Origin: BCD1 sp942492125 | GTDB lineage: Bacteria > Bacteroidota > Bacteroidia > Chitinophagales > Saprospiraceae | Length of the DNA: 64,000 nt | Direction: 5' to 3' | Assembly: GCA_942492125.1 (NCBI GenBank) | Contig: CALODM010000013.1 | Location: 248,001 to 312,000, forward strand | In this document: one piece after another, positions 37,805-48,500 of the stretch | How the letters are laid out: each line of letters starts with the position of its first letter | Numbering within the stretch: the first letter of the stretch is position 1 | The notes under the pieces: generated by a model | Told to the model about the DNA's origin: nothing | The model's database searches: none | What the model saw: the letters and a program-made list of their open reading frames with translations, nothing else | Position numbers and translations under genes: made by a program

Positions 37805-38389
37805 ATGAGAATCGTACTTAATCTGTTATTCGTTGCTATTGCCTTATTCCTGTTGTATACCTTGTATACAAGCATTCGTGAGCCTATTGCTTTCAACAAG
37901 GAAAGAACAATTCGTGAATCTGCCGTAATCAGTAAGCTTAAAGAAATACGCCAGGCACAGGAAATGTACCGATACATCACCGGTGAATTTGCCGGGGATT
38001 TTGATACCTTATCCAAAGTACTGACAGAAGATAGCTTTGCCATCATCAAAATCATTGGAGACCCGGATGATCCTGAGTTTACCGGAGAGATCATTAAAGA
38101 TACCCTGCTTTCTCCTGCCATTGACTCGGTCATTGCCCTGGGAATGAATCTCGACTCCCTGAGATATGTACCTTTTGGAGGAGGGATTACCTTCAATATT
38201 CAGGCAGATACCCTGACCTACCAGAAAACCCTGGTAAATGTGGTAGAAGTAGGCGTTCAGCGTAAGAAATTTATGGGTAAGTGGGGTACTTCTCATTTCA
38301 AACGTTATGATCAGGGTTATAATCCTGACAAACCACTTAAGTTTGGCGATATGAATGCACCAAAGCTTGCAGGAAATTGGGAAGATTAA
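37805..38389 (+). CDS. conserved single-pass envelope protein of unknown function
   Basis: The 194-residue protein has an N-terminal membrane helix (LNLLFVAIALFLLYTLYTSI, about residues 5-24) followed by a helix with pilin-like spacing (ESAVISKLKEIRQAQEMYRY). The remaining domain is soluble and beta-rich (DSLRYVPFGGGITFNIQADT). The arrangement resembles type II/IV pseudopilins, but there is no canonical prepilin cleavage motif. It overlaps the following DUF3822 gene by 13 bp, indicating co-translation. Homologues are commonly found in Bacteroidota; function unknown. Confidence 0.75.
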   Translation: MRIVLNLLFVAIALFLLYTLYTSIREPIAFNKERTIRESAVISKLKEIRQAQEMYRYITGEFAGDFDTLSKVLTEDSFAIIKIIGDPDDPEFTGEIIKDTLLSPAIDSVIALGMNLDSLRYVPFGGGITFNIQADTLTYQKTLVNVVEVGVQRKKFMGKWGTSHFKRYDQGYNPDKPLKFGDMNAPKLAGNWED

Positions 38390-39219
38390 TATTCGAAATA
38401 ATTGAAGATAATTATAGCAGAAGTTTTACCTCTGCATTGGAACTGTCCATCCTGCTCGGGGTGGACAGTTTTACTTATATGATCAGTGACGGTAACGGGC
38501 AGGCACGGTTACTTAAAGATTATACCCTTGAAAAACATCTCAGCCAGGCTTCTGAAATGAAGAATATCCTTTCTTCTGATAAACAGCTTAATTCTGCTTT
38601 CCGAAGTGTTTTACTGGGGATTGAAAATGAGTGCTCGGCAATGGTGCCTGCCTCCTTTTACCAGGAAAAAGACAGAAGGTATTACCTGGAACAACTGATG
38701 CCTGTGAATAACCAAATGGCTGTTTTGACAGATACGATGGAGAACCAGTCTGTCCATAACGTTTTTGGCGTAAAATCAGAAATACTGTCCTTATTTGAGG
38801 AACATCTGCCCGGATTTCACCTCATGCATTTTTCTACGGTTTTGATGCGTACGCTGGAGTCACATGCCAAAGCCCATCCAGGCCACCAGGTCTACATTTA
38901 TTTCCGGAATAAAAGGATCCGGATTTTGCTCTTTGATAACGGTTTGATCAAGTTTAATAACAGCTATAAATTTTCCGGGGTCAAAGACGTTCTGTATTAT
39001 CTGTTAATGGTTTTTCAACAACATGGATTGGATAATTCCCAGACACCGGTATTTATTTTAGGGCAGTTGATGAAAGATTCGGAATTGTTCCGTTTGTTAT
39101 ACCGGTACATCAGTAAACTATTCTTTTTCGAACACGAAGCACCTACAAAAATGGGGAGTAAGCTTTCTAAAATGCCCTCCTGGTTTTTCTACGACGTGCT
39201 CAGCTTAAATAGTAAATAG
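38377..39219 (+). CDS. DUF3822 family protein
   Basis: The 280-residue protein matches the Bacteroidota DUF3822 family: an N-terminal half with LSILLGVDSFTYMISD and a second half with VYIYFRNKRIRILLFDNGLIKFNNSYKF, a layout reminiscent of actin/ASKHA-like folds. The function is not established, but family members regularly sit beside rsmD as here. The start appears to be a TTG at 38377 within the end of the previous gene. The first in-frame ATG, about 100 bases later, would remove the family N-terminus. Confidence 0.8.
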   Translation: MGRLIFEIIEDNYSRSFTSALELSILLGVDSFTYMISDGNGQARLLKDYTLEKHLSQASEMKNILSSDKQLNSAFRSVLLGIENECSAMVPASFYQEKDRRYYLEQLMPVNNQMAVLTDTMENQSVHNVFGVKSEILSLFEEHLPGFHLMHFSTVLMRTLESHAKAHPGHQVYIYFRNKRIRILLFDNGLIKFNNSYKFSGVKDVLYYLLMVFQQHGLDNSQTPVFILGQLMKDSELFRLLYRYISKLFFFEHEAPTKMGSKLSKMPSWFFYDVLSLNSK

Positions 39220-39523
39220 GCACTCAAAAAAACAGGTAATCGATTATTGCAGGTGGGTAACATGGGTTTGGGTTTAATCCAATAAAGACAATGGAATATT
39301 CCATGGCAAACAATTCCTGGCTTTTTAGTGGAAAGGTTCGCAAGGGCCTGATTTTACAGGGGGAGAACAACCTGGAATTATTCGAACACAATAAGAAATC
39401 AACTGAAAGAAAATCCCGGGCAGGCAGTGCAGGACAAAGGCTGTCGAAGCACCATAACCTTAAACCTGATTCGTTTTACCTTTTTACCCATAATATATCC
39501 AAAAACTATTGAAAAAGAAATAA
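39220..39523. other. intergenic gap before rsmD
   Basis: The 304 bp hold no supported gene; a short plus-strand frame (39291-39512) has atypical composition. A perfect 14-bp palindrome ATGGAATATTCCAT lies at 39291-39304. Confidence 0.5.
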
Positions 39524-40061
39524 ATGAGAATCATCGGCGGGAAACACAAAGGCAGGAAATTCGATCCACCGGCCGGGAAATGGCCCACAAGACCTACCAC
39601 AGATTTTGCCAAGGAAGGGCTGTTTAATATTCTGACCAACGTATTTGATTTTTCAGCGATTAAGGTGCTTGATTTATTTGGGGGAACCGGCAGTATTTCT
39701 TACGAACTTTTCTCCCGGGGATGTACCGAAATTACTTATGTAGATCAATATTACCCTTGTATCGCCTATGTCAGGAAAACCATGAAGGTGCTGGCTGTTG
39801 ATGGTGAAATAAAAGTTTTAAAATCGGATGCCTTTAAATTTATCGAAAAAGCAGAACAGACTTACGATCTGATATTTGCAGATCCTCCATATGACCATAA
39901 AGACCTGCCGAAATTACCGGATTTGATTTTTAAACATAAAAATACTGGCCACAAACGGGTGGTTTGTCCTGGAGCACGATAAACGGGTAAGTTTTGAACA
40001 ACATTCGCGCTTTTTCAGACAACAAAAATACGGCAACAATATTTTTAGCTTCTTCAAGTGA
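39524..40061 (+). CDS. rsmD: 16S rRNA (guanine(966)-N(2))-methyltransferase, frameshifted
   Basis: RsmD methylates G966 of 16S rRNA using SAM. The N-terminus MRIIGGKHKGRKFDPPAG, the ATTDFAKEGLFNIL-like segment, SAM motif VLDLFGGTGSISYELFSRG and catalytic ADPPYDH are all present. The raw frame stops at 39982 (152 aa). Removing one A from the A5 run at 39938-39942 restores HKILATNGWFVLEHDKRVSF and runs to a TGA at 40061, giving 178 residues, the normal length. The perfect C-terminus in the second frame shows a very recent event or a base-call error. argS follows after 92 bp. Confidence 0.9.
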
Positions 40062-40082
40062 ATTTTTGTTACCTTTTTTGTG

Positions 40083-40121
40083 TTGTTAACCATTAACAAT
40101 GGCCGGAAAGCCTTAACTTTG
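40083..40121 (+). promoter_or_regulatory. argS promoter with overlapping palindrome
   Basis: TAACTTTG (40114-40121) is a perfect -7 element, 32 bases before the argS ATG. Just upstream, TTGTTAA-CCA-TTAACAA (40083-40099) is a perfect 7-bp inverted repeat, a possible operator. No -33 TTG is found at the usual distance. Confidence 0.4.
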
Positions 40122-40153
40122 GCCGAATTTTTAACAAATAAGAAAACTCGTAA

Positions 40154-41995
40154 ATGAATATTACGAACACCATACAGGAAGGAGTAGTCAAAGCGATTAA
40201 ATCCCTTTATGATGCCGACATCTCTGCTGAAGAGGTGGCTGTGAATAGCACCAGGCCTGATTTCGAAGGGGAATATACCGTTGTAACCTTCCCTTATGCC
40301 CGGATTGCCAGAAAAAAACCACAGGAAATTGGCGAAGAGATCGGGCGTTTTCTCCAGCAGGAATTGCAGGAAGTTGTGCGTTTTAATACGGTTCAGGGTT
40401 TTCTTAATCTCGTAATTGCTGATGATTGGTGGAAATCCTTCCTGGATGATATCTATGACCAGAAGAAATATGGCTACGCTCCCTCGAATGGACATAAGGT
40501 GATGGTGGAGTTTTCTTCCCCCAATACCAATAAACCATTGCATTTGGGACATATCAGGAATATTCTGCTGGGGTGGTCAACCTATAAAATCATGACGGCG
40601 GCGGGGTATGACGTTATCAGAACCCAGGTGGTGAATGACCGGGGCATTGCCATTTGCCGGAGTATGGTGGCCTGGAAAAATTTTGGGGAAGGCAAAACAC
40701 CTCAGTCCACAGGTATTAAAGGTGATCATTTTGTAGGCCGGTATTATGTCGAATTCGCCAAAAGGTTTGAAGCAGAATATGCTGCTTGGATGCAAACGGA
40801 AGAGGCTGCCGAAACCTATGAAAATGAGGCACTGGAAACACAAACCAGAGACGTATTTTTCAGTAAGTATAAAAACACTTATTTTAATAAACAGAGCAAA
40901 CTCGGGAAAGAGGCACGGGAAATGCTGATCGCCTGGGAAGCAGGAGATCCTGAAGTAAGATCTTTGTGGAAAGAAATGAATAGCTGGGTTTACAAGGGTT
41001 TTGAAAAAACTTATGACAACCTCGGCGTGGAATTCGATAAGCTCTATTACGAGTCGGAAACCTATCTTTTGGGGAAAGAGATCATTGAAACTGCCATCGA
41101 CAAAGGAATCATGCATCGCGATGGCAAACGGGTCTGGGCTGATTTTGAAGCCCTGGGGCTGGAACAAAAAACGGTGATAAAAAGTGACGGCACCTCAACC
41201 TATACCTCCCAGGATATGGGAACCGCCAGGCTTAGGTATAACGATTTTGGCGTAGAAAAAATGGTTTATGTGGTTGCGGATGAACAAAATGACCATTTTA
41301 AAGGACTATTCCACATTTTGAAGCAACTCGAAGAACCCTACGCAGATGGATTGTACCACCTTTCCTATGGTATGATTGACTTGACTACGGGGAGAATGAA
41401 ATCCAGGGAAGGAACCATCGTAGATGCTGATGACCTGATGAAAACGGTTATTGATGAGGCCACGGAAAATTCCATGGAAAGGGATACGACCAGCGATCTG
41501 AGCGAAGCCGAACAAAAGGAAATTGTCCGGAAAATCGGAATGGCGGCATTGAAGTTTTTTATCATCAAGGTAAACCCGAAAAAACGGATGACCTTTGATC
41601 CGCATCAATCGCTCGATTTTCAGGGGCAAACAGGTCCTTATGTACAGAATGCTTATGTCAGGACCCGATCTGTTTTGAGGAAAGCCGGAGATTTTGCCGT
41701 AGGTGCGGCTCATGGATACTCTGCTGTAAAGGAAGAAGAAAAAAGTATGCTCATCCAGCTTCAACAGTTTCCGGATTTGATCCAATCGGCTGCCGAGCAG
41801 TATGATCCGTCCGATATAGCCAATTACTGTTACAATTTGGCAAAATCCTTTCACAGGTTTTTCCACGAATGCCCTATATTGAAGGCGGAAAGTCCTGAGG
41901 CAAAAGCCTTTAGGTTACAGATTTGCATGGCCGTAGGAAATACGTTGAATACGGCAATGGATCTGTTGGGTATCGAAATGCCGGAAAGAATGTAA
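40154..41995 (+). CDS. argS: arginine--tRNA ligase
   Basis: The 613-residue class I synthetase charges tRNA-Arg. It has the N-terminal Add-1 domain (about residues 1-100), the HIGH signature as HLGHIRN within SSPNTNKPLHLGHIRNIL, the ArgRS-specific VVNDRGIAICRSM, a KMSKS-equivalent region (GRMKSREGTIVDADDLM), and the DALR anticodon-binding domain ending LGIEMPERM. Length is standard. It precedes glnS by 45 bp in the same direction, probably one transcript. Confidence 0.97.
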   Translation: MNITNTIQEGVVKAIKSLYDADISAEEVAVNSTRPDFEGEYTVVTFPYARIARKKPQEIGEEIGRFLQQELQEVVRFNTVQGFLNLVIADDWWKSFLDDIYDQKKYGYAPSNGHKVMVEFSSPNTNKPLHLGHIRNILLGWSTYKIMTAAGYDVIRTQVVNDRGIAICRSMVAWKNFGEGKTPQSTGIKGDHFVGRYYVEFAKRFEAEYAAWMQTEEAAETYENEALETQTRDVFFSKYKNTYFNKQSKLGKEAREMLIAWEAGDPEVRSLWKEMNSWVYKGFEKTYDNLGVEFDKLYYESETYLLGKEIIETAIDKGIMHRDGKRVWADFEALGLEQKTVIKSDGTSTYTSQDMGTARLRYNDFGVEKMVYVVADEQNDHFKGLFHILKQLEEPYADGLYHLSYGMIDLTTGRMKSREGTIVDADDLMKTVIDEATENSMERDTTSDLSEAEQKEIVRKIGMAALKFFIIKVNPKKRMTFDPHQSLDFQGQTGPYVQNAYVRTRSVLRKAGDFAVGAAHGYSAVKEEEKSMLIQLQQFPDLIQSAAEQYDPSDIANYCYNLAKSFHRFFHECPILKAESPEAKAFRLQICMAVGNTLNTAMDLLGIEMPERM

Positions 41996-42040
41996 TTTTT
42001 TTGAAAATCCTGACCTTTTTTAGGTTAAAACATAATTATA

Positions 42041-43711
42041 ATGAGTGAAGCATTAAATGATTCCAAGTCTTTGAATTTTATTGAAAAGATCATCACCGAA
42101 GATGTGGCCAATGGAAAGCACCAGGGAACCGTTCATACCCGATTCCCACCCGAACCCAATGGTTATTTGCATATCGGTCATGCCAAGGCTATCGTCGTGA
42201 ATTTCGAGATTGCCAAAAAGTTCGGCGGAAAGACCAATCTCCGCCTGGATGATACCAACCCCACAACGGAAGAAACCCATTTTGTGGAGAATATCAAAAA
42301 GGATATTAACTGGCTTGGGTACCAGTGGGATGGAGAGGAAAGGTACGCTTCTGATTACTTTGAGCAACTTTACGAATATGCCGTTGAACTGATTAAAAAA
42401 GGGCTGGCATATGTAGATGATTCTACCCCCGAAGCAATTGCCGAAATGAGGGGGACACCTACTGTGCCGGGTAAAAACAGTCCTTATCGTGACCGGTCTG
42501 TTGAAGAAAACCTTCGCTTGTTCGAAGGGATGCGCAATGAAGAATTTCCCGACGGGTCCAAAGTATTGCGTGCCAAAGGTGATATGTCCTCCCCGAATAT
42601 GCATATGCGGGATTCCATCATGTACCGGATAAAACATGAACATCACCACCGGACCGGTGACGACTGGTGTATTTATCCTATGTATGATTTCGCTCACGGA
42701 CAGTCAGACTCCATAGAAGGGATTACACACTCTCTTTGTTCCATTGAATTTGAAAATCACAGGCCTTTGTACGATTGGTACATTGATAAACTGGAAATCT
42801 TTCCATCCCGTCAGATTGAATTTGCGCGGATGAATGTCTCTTATATGATCACCAGTAAACGCAGGCTGGCCAAACTGGTACAGGAAGGGTACGTCAGTGG
42901 TTGGGATGATCCGCGTATGCCTACACTGGCCGGAATGCGTCGCCGGGGGATACCACCAAAGGCAATTCGTGTTTTTTGTGATGAAGCAGGCGTTGCCAAG
43001 CGAACAAATGTCATCGAGATTGAAAAACTTGAATACAACATACGCCAGGTATTGAATAAAACTACTCCTCGGGTAATGGCTGTGCTGGATCCGTTGAAGG
43101 TGGTGATCACCAATTACCCGGAAGATAAGGTAGCATTCCTGGAAACGGTTAACAACCCTGAGGACGAAAGTGCCGGATCCAGAAAATTGCCGTTCTCACG
43201 GGAGTTATATATCGAGAGGGAAGACTTTATGGTCGACCCTCCGAAGAAATTTTTCAGACTCGGCCCGGGGCTAAATGTTCGCCTGAAAAGTGCCTATATT
43301 CTCAAGTGTGAGGATTATAAAACAGATCCGGAGACCGGAGAAGTGACGGAAGTTTACTGTACCTATTTTCCGGACAGCAAAAGCGGGGAAGATACTTCCG
43401 GTATCAAAGCCAAAGGCGTGATACACTGGGTATCGGTTCCACATGCCATAGATGCAGAAGTGAGGATGTATGACCGACTATTTACGGATCCGACACCTGA
43501 TGCACATGAAGGTAAAGACTATCTGGAGTTCTTCAATGAGCATTCACTGGAGGTCATTTCCGCAAAAGTCGAGCCTGCCCTGGTCGAGGTGGAGGTGGGC
43601 AGACAGCTGCAATTCATGAGAAAAGGTTATTTTTGTGTAGATACGGATTCCACCAAAGAGAAACCTGTATTCAACCTGACGATCTCTTTGAGAGACAGCT
43701 GGAAAAAATAA
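42041..43711 (+). CDS. glnS: glutamine--tRNA ligase
   Basis: The 556-residue class I enzyme attaches glutamine to tRNA-Gln. Signatures: RFPPEPNGYLHIGHAKAI (HIGH), LRLDDTNP, YDFAHGQSDSIEGITHSLCS, and a KMSKS region MITSKRRLAKLV. The C-terminal anticodon-binding beta barrels end in GYFCVDTDST and FNLTISLRDSW, both typical of GlnRS rather than GluRS. Its presence means Gln-tRNA need not depend on a transamidase. A perfect hairpin lies just after the stop codon. Confidence 0.97.
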   Translation: MSEALNDSKSLNFIEKIITEDVANGKHQGTVHTRFPPEPNGYLHIGHAKAIVVNFEIAKKFGGKTNLRLDDTNPTTEETHFVENIKKDINWLGYQWDGEERYASDYFEQLYEYAVELIKKGLAYVDDSTPEAIAEMRGTPTVPGKNSPYRDRSVEENLRLFEGMRNEEFPDGSKVLRAKGDMSSPNMHMRDSIMYRIKHEHHHRTGDDWCIYPMYDFAHGQSDSIEGITHSLCSIEFENHRPLYDWYIDKLEIFPSRQIEFARMNVSYMITSKRRLAKLVQEGYVSGWDDPRMPTLAGMRRRGIPPKAIRVFCDEAGVAKRTNVIEIEKLEYNIRQVLNKTTPRVMAVLDPLKVVITNYPEDKVAFLETVNNPEDESAGSRKLPFSRELYIEREDFMVDPPKKFFRLGPGLNVRLKSAYILKCEDYKTDPETGEVTEVYCTYFPDSKSGEDTSGIKAKGVIHWVSVPHAIDAEVRMYDRLFTDPTPDAHEGKDYLEFFNEHSLEVISAKVEPALVEVEVGRQLQFMRKGYFCVDTDSTKEKPVFNLTISLRDSWKK

Positions 43712-43720
43712 TCCAACTTG

Positions 43721-43758
43721 CCGGTTGCCAGGTACTTTTCAGGAGGGCTGGCAACCGG
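43721..43758 (+). promoter_or_regulatory. perfect 11-bp hairpin between glnS and pyrR
   Basis: CCGGTTGCCAG (43721-43731) pairs exactly with CTGGCAACCGG (43748-43758); the 16-base loop contains TTCAGGAGGG. The loop is similar to, but one base shorter than, the PyrR-binding-loop consensus (UCCnGnGAGG). It is 24 bases upstream of pyrR. There is no T run, so it is not a plain terminator. CTGGCAACC-type motifs recur in other gaps, so it may instead be a dispersed repeat. Confidence 0.5.
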
Positions 43759-43782
43759 TGGTTTAAAACAAGTAACCGCAAA

Positions 43783-44349
43783 ATGAAAGGACGGAGTATC
43801 TTAAAACGGGAACGATTTTCTATTACGATCAACAGGTTGTGCCATCAGTTGATTGAAGATCATGATGATTTTGCCAATGTTTGTATGGTTGGAATTCAGG
43901 CCCGCGGCGTTTTATTGGCAGACCGTATTTATACTCACCTGACCGGTGTTTTGGGTATTTCCCCGTTTCCCTACGGAAAACTGGATATAAGTTTTTACCG
44001 CGATGATTTCAGAACCAGGAAAAAGCCCCTGACGGTAAAAGCCAATGAAATGGAATTTCTGGTTGAAAATAAAAAGGTTATTCTTATTGATGATGTGTTG
44101 TTCTCCGGCCGCACCGTTCAGGCTGCATTGACGGCCCTTAACCACTATGGACGTCCGGAAACCATTGAACTGCTCGTTTTGGTGGACCGTAGGTTTCACA
44201 GGGAAATCCCTGTCAGTCCTGATTATTCCGGGATTACAGTAGATGCCCTGGAGAACGAATATGTCAAAGTGAATTGGAAACACCTGCATGGTGATGATGA
44301 AATTTTATTGTTCCCGGCCAATGAGGATGGCAGCACACCTCAATTTTAA
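43783..44349 (+). CDS. pyrR: pyrimidine regulator / uracil phosphoribosyltransferase PyrR
   Basis: I chose the ATG at 43783 because it gives a 188-residue protein with the family N-terminus (LKRERFSITINRLCHQLIED); the frame is open further upstream only across the hairpin. The PRPP-binding motif VILIDDVLFSGRTVQAAL (about residues 97-114), VGIQARGVLLADRI and ELLVLVDRRFHREIPV are clear. PyrR binds pyr mRNA in response to UMP/UTP and often has weak uracil phosphoribosyltransferase activity. pyrB follows 63 bp downstream, as expected for the pyr operon. Confidence 0.93.
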   Translation: MKGRSILKRERFSITINRLCHQLIEDHDDFANVCMVGIQARGVLLADRIYTHLTGVLGISPFPYGKLDISFYRDDFRTRKKPLTVKANEMEFLVENKKVILIDDVLFSGRTVQAALTALNHYGRPETIELLVLVDRRFHREIPVSPDYSGITVDALENEYVKVNWKHLHGDDEILLFPANEDGSTPQF

Positions 44350-44412
44350 CCGTAATTATTTTACACCATAGCATAAGCTCTGTTTTATTAAACTTTTAAT
44401 TACGAGAACCAC

Positions 44413-45345
44413 ATGGCTGACATTAGTCAATTAAGTACGAATCATCTGATTGGAATTAAACAAATTAACGCTGACGATATTCGCCTGATATTTGAAACAG
44501 CTAATAATTTCAAGGAAGTCATCAACAGGCCGATCAAAAAAGTTCCTTCCCTTAGAGATATTACGATTGCCAATTTGTTTTTCGAAAATTCCACCCGTAC
44601 CAGATTGTCTTTTGAACTTGCCGAAAAACGGCTCTCTGCCGATACGATCAATTTTTCAGCCTCTTCGTCCTCTGTAAAAAAAGGAGAAACCTTACTGGAT
44701 ACGGTCAATAACATCCTTTCCATGAAAGTGGATATGATCGTGATGCGTCATCCGGCTCCCGGAGCTCCCATGTTTTTATCAAATCACATTGACGCCAATA
44801 TCATCAACGCCGGTGACGGGACGCATGAGCACCCTACCCAGGCCTTGCTGGATTCTTACTCCATACAGGAAGTTGTAGGGAACCTGGAAGGAAAAAAGAT
44901 TGTTATAATTGGTGACATCGTTCATTCCAGGGTGGCTTTGAGTAATATTTTTTGCTTGCAAAAACTTGGGGCAAAAGTAAAAGTTTGTGGTCCGCCGACC
45001 TTGATACCCAAACACATCCGGGAGTTAGGGGTTGAAGTGGAATTCGATCTGAAAAAGGCATTGGAATGGTGTGATGTAGCGAACATCCTGCGCATACAAC
45101 TGGAACGTCAGGATTTGAGGTATATCCCTTCCCTCAGGGAGTATACGCTTTACTACGGCGTTAACAAGCAATTACTGGACAGTCTGGACAAGGAAGTGGT
45201 GATCATGCACCCAGGGCCTATAAACAGAGGAGTTGAAATTAGCAGTGACGTGGCAGATTCTGACCACTCCATCATTCTCCAGCAGGTGGAAAATGGTGTC
45301 GCCATCAGGATGGCTGTACTTTTTTTACTGGCCTCCAGGCGATAG
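44413..45345 (+). CDS. pyrB: aspartate carbamoyltransferase catalytic subunit
   Basis: The 310-residue enzyme makes carbamoyl-aspartate in de novo pyrimidine synthesis. Key segments: NLFFENSTRTRLSFELAEKR (carbamoyl-phosphate loop STRTR), the lysine-bearing SSSVKKGETLLDT, MRHPAPGAP, and GDGTHEHPTQALLD. The aspartate domain has KIVIIGDIVHSRVALSN and the C-terminal MHPGPINRGVEI. No pyrI regulatory subunit is next to it. It lies directly after pyrR, consistent with pyrimidine-responsive control of the pair. Confidence 0.97.
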   Translation: MADISQLSTNHLIGIKQINADDIRLIFETANNFKEVINRPIKKVPSLRDITIANLFFENSTRTRLSFELAEKRLSADTINFSASSSSVKKGETLLDTVNNILSMKVDMIVMRHPAPGAPMFLSNHIDANIINAGDGTHEHPTQALLDSYSIQEVVGNLEGKKIVIIGDIVHSRVALSNIFCLQKLGAKVKVCGPPTLIPKHIRELGVEVEFDLKKALEWCDVANILRIQLERQDLRYIPSLREYTLYYGVNKQLLDSLDKEVVIMHPGPINRGVEISSDVADSDHSIILQQVENGVAIRMAVLFLLASRR

Positions 45346-45526
45346 TTTTCTGCTTTTTTCCGGAAAAGAAGGAAAATAATTATCTTACATGCAATTAAAT
45401 CGAAAAAAGAATAGTTTTGCTCTTCGAACCGTAAAATTTTCTTTCGTCGTTTTATCAATTTTAAATACCTGCTCTTTAACCAGGGACTAGACCCACCTCA
45501 AACCGTTTATTCATAAAATGCCTGCA

Positions 45527-48500
45527 ATGAAGTCAGTATTACTTTACATTTCTATTTTTATTACCATATTTTTGGCTCTCCCAACCCATGCTCAGGATTG
45601 TAGCGGGCTTATTTTGGATGACAGGATGGTGGGCGGGGTCCGCCTGCTTCGTTCTCAGCAAATTACCCTGGTGGTTCGGGGTAATTATACTTACAGCATT
45701 GAACTCAACAACAGCGATAAGGGGGTAACTGCGAAAATGTATTCTAAAGCAGGTGTGGAGTTTAATCAGGATGACGAAATTATTTTCATGGACCTGAACC
45801 AGATGCGTCGGGGATATAGTTTTGTGGAAATGGGAGAAATGATCCGTGAAAAAGGCAGTCCCGTGAATGTCAACGTCCTGCAATTGGATCTGGCAGCCAT
45901 AGAATGGTTCTCCTCGGTTGATATCGGTACAATTTATATTAAGAATAATTCGAGCAATGAAATTCGCAAGTTTACGGTAAATACCAACAGGCAACAGGAT
46001 TTTCGATCCATGGCCGTTTGTTTTGCCAAAAGCCTTGATCCCAGCCAGGTAGTGGAAGTTGAGATTGCGGAGGTAGACCTGCCGGGTAAAAAATCTTCTT
46101 CAGGGAAAACTACGCCGGGAGCCACCCCGAGCTCAGGTAATTCGGCTGCTCCGCCTGTCAATGTTAACAGCGATCCTGAAATACAGGACCTCCGAAGAGA
46201 ATTGGCTGATATCAAAAGAAGACTTCGCGAAGAGATTGAGAATGAAAAGCAAAAGGCTGCAGGTATAAAAGCCCGGATGCAGCAAGATGTAGCCCTTGCC
46301 CGGGAAAATGCGAATTCCCAAAAACAGACCTATGCCCAGGAAGTACTTGAGGCAAGAAAAAACTCTCAAAAAGAAATAGAAGAAGCGCAAAATGCCCTGG
46401 CTCTATCCATCAAAGAAGCCCGGGAAAAGGCTTCTACCGAATTGGAAAAAATTGGCCTTCAGGTACAGGAAGCCCGGCAGAAAGCCGCAGCTGAAATAGA
46501 AAAAGCCAGACTTAAATCCGCCGAAGAAGTTGCCGAAGCTCGTAATAATGCCGCAGTGCAACTGAAAAAAGAAAAGGAAAAGCTGGATCTCGCTAAACTG
46601 GAATATGCAGATGAAATAGCTACTGCAAGAGAAAATTCACGCCTGGAACTGGAACGTATCCGTCAGGAAACAGCCAATACCATTCAACTGGCAAGAGAAA
46701 CAGCCAAATCTGAAAGAAATAAAACAACTGATGACGTTGTCACTGCCAAGAAAACGGCAGAGGAACAAATACTTAAAATTCAGGAACAAACCGCCATTGA
46801 GGTGGCAAGGATACGCGAGAATGCAGTGCATGAAAAAGAAAAAATTGCCTTTGATCTTGCTGAAGTGAGAAGGACAGCCGCTGAGAAAAAAGCCTTGATC
46901 CAGGAACAAAATACTTCCGAAATCGCTGAAATGAGGGAAAATGCCGCCAAACAAAAGGAATCCATTACCGTAGAAGTAGTGGATACCAAAAAACGCGCGA
47001 CAGAAGAAATAAGCAACGTTCGACAACAAGTAGCTAAGGAAAAATCCAAGGCTCAACAGGAGATTGAAGCTACTCAACACAGTGAAGCGGAAGCCGTGGC
47101 TGATGTGAAAGCCAAGGCTGAACAGGAAAAACAAAAATTAACCTCAGAAGTAGTTGCTGCCCGCGAAAATGCGGCCATGACCATCCAGGAAATTCGACAG
47201 AAAGAAGCCGAGGAGATCGCTAAAGCACGGGAGCAGGCTAAAGTACAAAAAGAGTCGATTGCCCAGGAAGTATTAGCTGCCCGCGAAAATGCTGTCAAAG
47301 AGATGCAACGTGTTCAGGATGAATCTCAAAATTCTATTAAAGAGATCAGAACGCGGGAAGAAGCCGCAAAGGAAGCCCTGGCAATGGAAGTCAGGGAAGC
47401 CCGTGAAAGAGCTAATCAGGAGATAGAAAAGGCCAGACAGTCGGCTCAGGCAACCGTACAGGAGGCCAATCAGTCCGCTTCCCAGGCCAAAGACAATTAT
47501 GCAGACGAGGTTCAGCGGGCAAGAGAGGCTTCTATGGCAGAAATTCAAAAATCTCAGGAAGAAGCCGCCCAAAAAATTGCAGAAGCCAAACTCAAAGAAA
47601 AAGAAACACAAGAGGCCACCATTGGAGATGTTCAAATGGCCCGTAAAAAAGCAGCAGAAGAGGTTAGAATCGCCCGGGAAAATGCTGCCAAGGAGGTTGC
47701 CCGGATAAAAGAAAATGAAAGTAAAGCCAAAGAAAGTTCAGCCATTGAAGTTGCTGAAGCACGTCGGTTAGCTGCCGAGGAAATTGCCAAAATAAAAGGA
47801 GAAGAAGCCAGTACTGTAAAAGCTGCCCTCGAAAATGCTGCCGAAGAAAAAAATAAAATTGCCTCCGAAGTGGCCCAGGCAAGAGAACGTGCGGCCCAGG
47901 AATTAAATGCCACCAGACAAGACGTGGCTGCACAAATCAAAACCGCCAGGGAAAAAGCCGTGGCAGAAAAAGAAAAATTGCAACTTGACTTGTTGCAGTA
48001 CAGGGACGAAAATTCGGCCCAACTCGAAAAAGTTAAAGCTGAATCCGCCTCTGAAGTTGCCCTGGTTCGGGAAAACGCAGCCAAAGCCGTTGCCCAGGCA
48101 AGGGAGGAATTGGCCAATAAAAAAGCGGAATACAATAGCGAAATAGAAAAAGCCAGAGAGGAAAGTAAGCTGGCCGTTGAACAGGCAAGAACCGCTGCGG
48201 CCGCAGAGGTTACCAAAGCCAGGGATAACGCCGCTCAAAAAAAACAGACCTATGCAGATGAAGCTGCTTTGGCCAGGAAAAATTCTCAGGATGAAATTAC
48301 CAGGGTGAGGGAAGAAACTTCCACTGCCATTTACAATGCCAAACACGAAGCTTCCAACCAAGTAACAAAGATCAAAGAGGATGCAGCGATGCAAATTGCC
48401 GAGGAGAAAAATCGCATGGAAGAGATCAAAAAGGAAATTGCCACTGAAATAACCACGGCAAGAGCCAATAGTGAAAAACAAATACAGGTGCTGAAACAAA

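Noticed and set aside
39291..39512. 73-residue plus-strand frame before rsmD
   Set aside because: There is no recognisable domain, its composition is poor, and it begins inside a palindrome.
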